From Roseiarcus sp963842835 (GTDB lineage Bacteria > Pseudomonadota > Alphaproteobacteria > Rhizobiales > Beijerinckiaceae), in assembly GCA_963842835.1 (NCBI GenBank), contig CAWJIB010000001.1, forward strand, positions 310,001 to 374,000: a stretch of 64,000 nucleotides of DNA. Direction: 5' to 3'. Of this stretch, positions 63,286 to 64,000 are shown piece by piece. Under the pieces are notes generated by a model that ran no database searches, had not been told where the DNA came from, and saw nothing but the letters and a program-made list of their open reading frames with translations. How positions within the stretch are numbered: the stretch's first letter is position 1; each line of letters opens with the position of its first letter. Made by a program: the position numbers and the translations under genes.

Positions 63286-64000
63286 GCGTCGTAGCGTTTG
63301 CAACCTCCGAGCCGGTCGCCGAGGAGCCCACAGGCGGCGACGACGGCTCGATCGCCCTGGGTCCGAGCAATGCGTTCGTGACCTCGCCGGTCGTTCAAGA
63401 GATTACCGAAAGGGCTCTCGCTTATCTCGAGGCCGGCTACGCCGTGCATTTCTCCGGGCCTGCCGGCACGGGAAAAACAACTCTGGCGTTCCATGTCGCC
63501 GCGCAGATCGCTCGTCCCGCGATTCTGCTTCATGGCGATCACGAATTCGGCAGTTCGGATTTGATCGGCCGCGAGAGCGGTTATCGCAAGTCGCGCGTGG
63601 TCGACAATTACATTGCCTCGGTCATGAAGCTTGAAGAAGAGGGACGTGCGCTCTGGATCGACAATCGGATCACAACGGCTTGCCGACTAGGGCATACGAT
63701 TATTTATGACGAATTCAACAGAAGCAAGCCGGAGGCCAACAATCCGTTCTTGAGCATCCTGTCCGAAGGCGTGCTGAACATTTCCGCGCTGCATAGCCGA
63801 GGCGAAGGTTATGTCAACGTCCATCCGAATTTTCGCGCCATCTTCACGTCGAACCCGGCGGAATACGCAGGCGTCTATCGCACGCAGGACGCCTTGCTCG
63901 ATCGGATGATCACCCTTCATCTCGATCACTACGACCGCGATACGGAGATCGCCATCACCGCGAGCAAATCCGGTCTCGATATGGCTCGCGCGGCACGGGT
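63282..64000 (+). CDS. gvpN: Gas vesicle ATPase GvpN (3' truncated by window)
   Basis: MoxR-type AAA+ protein needed for gas vesicle growth. Walker A VHFSGPAGTGKTTLAFHVA, the GvpN stretch LLHGDHEFGSSDLIGRESGY, Walker B LGHTIIYDEFNRS and the sensor IFTSNPAEYAGVYRTQDALL with the following Arg are all visible. ATG 63282 overlaps the stop of the GvpC-like gene. The frame stays open to the last base; 239 residues are visible of roughly 300. Confidence 0.95.
   Translation, partial: MSVVAFATSEPVAEEPTGGDDGSIALGPSNAFVTSPVVQEITERALAYLEAGYAVHFSGPAGTGKTTLAFHVAAQIARPAILLHGDHEFGSSDLIGRESGYRKSRVVDNYIASVMKLEEEGRALWIDNRITTACRLGHTIIYDEFNRSKPEANNPFLSILSEGVLNISALHSRGEGYVNVHPNFRAIFTSNPAEYAGVYRTQDALLDRMITLHLDHYDRDTEIAITASKSGLDMARAAR

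Overview
The window is about 64 kb of GC-rich DNA from an alphaproteobacterium, most likely order Hyphomicrobiales (Rhizobiales). The evidence is the rhizobial-type che operon order, the ffs-dnaX-ybaB-recR block, the alphaproteobacterial 16S signatures with the Ile/Ala-spacer rrn operon, and a 23S helix-9 insertion. The 16S text resembles Beijerinckiaceae/Methylocystaceae, but no genus is claimed.

Layout. (1) 1-1308 is the 3' part of an M3 oligopeptidase. (2) 1869-8648 is a compact chemotaxis operon: STAS protein, cheY, cheA, cheW, cheR, cheB, a second cheY, cheD, and a small last gene carrying a CheZ-like DxxxQ motif (CheT-like). (3) 8645-34553 is mostly core chromosome: SSS transporter with its DUF3311 partner, exonuclease plus CBS/nucleotidyltransferase regulator, patatin, 3-hydroxybutyrate dehydrogenase, acetoacetate decarboxylase, rpsA, LysR/nitroreductase pair, doxX, anmK, FAH hydrolase, pduO adenosyltransferase, TIGR02302 protein, lysA, lptM, SRP RNA, dnaX, ybaB, a recR that reads as frameshifted, and a cytochrome P450. 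(4) 34554-41064 is a complete rrn operon (promoter, boxA, 16S, tRNA-Ile, tRNA-Ala, 23S, 5S, tRNA-fMet, terminator).

(5) 41246-57411 is an accessory island bounded by two direct copies of the same 186-bp terminal-inverted-repeat element; the right copy lies in a truncated IS21-type istA. It carries a tightly coupled minus-strand operon (B12-binding mutase subunit, acyl-CoA ligase, thiolase, MeaB-type GTPase, large mutase subunit, then an MBL-fold hydrolase), a LysR regulator, gene remnants, and a branched-chain-type ABC importer. Together they look like uptake, CoA activation, radical carbon-skeleton rearrangement and thiolytic cleavage of an unidentified acid. The chromosomal pduO at 22.8-23.4 kb could supply adenosylcobalamin.

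(6) 57776 to the window end is a gas-vesicle locus. It starts with its own regulators (NtrC-type sigma54 activator, GvpF/L, soluble PAS histidine kinase, receiver protein), then a -24/-12 promoter in front of gvpA, a hairpin, a GvpC-like protein with exact 33-residue repeats, and gvpN, which runs off the end. The arrangement argues that flotation is switched on by RpoN and a dedicated two-component system.
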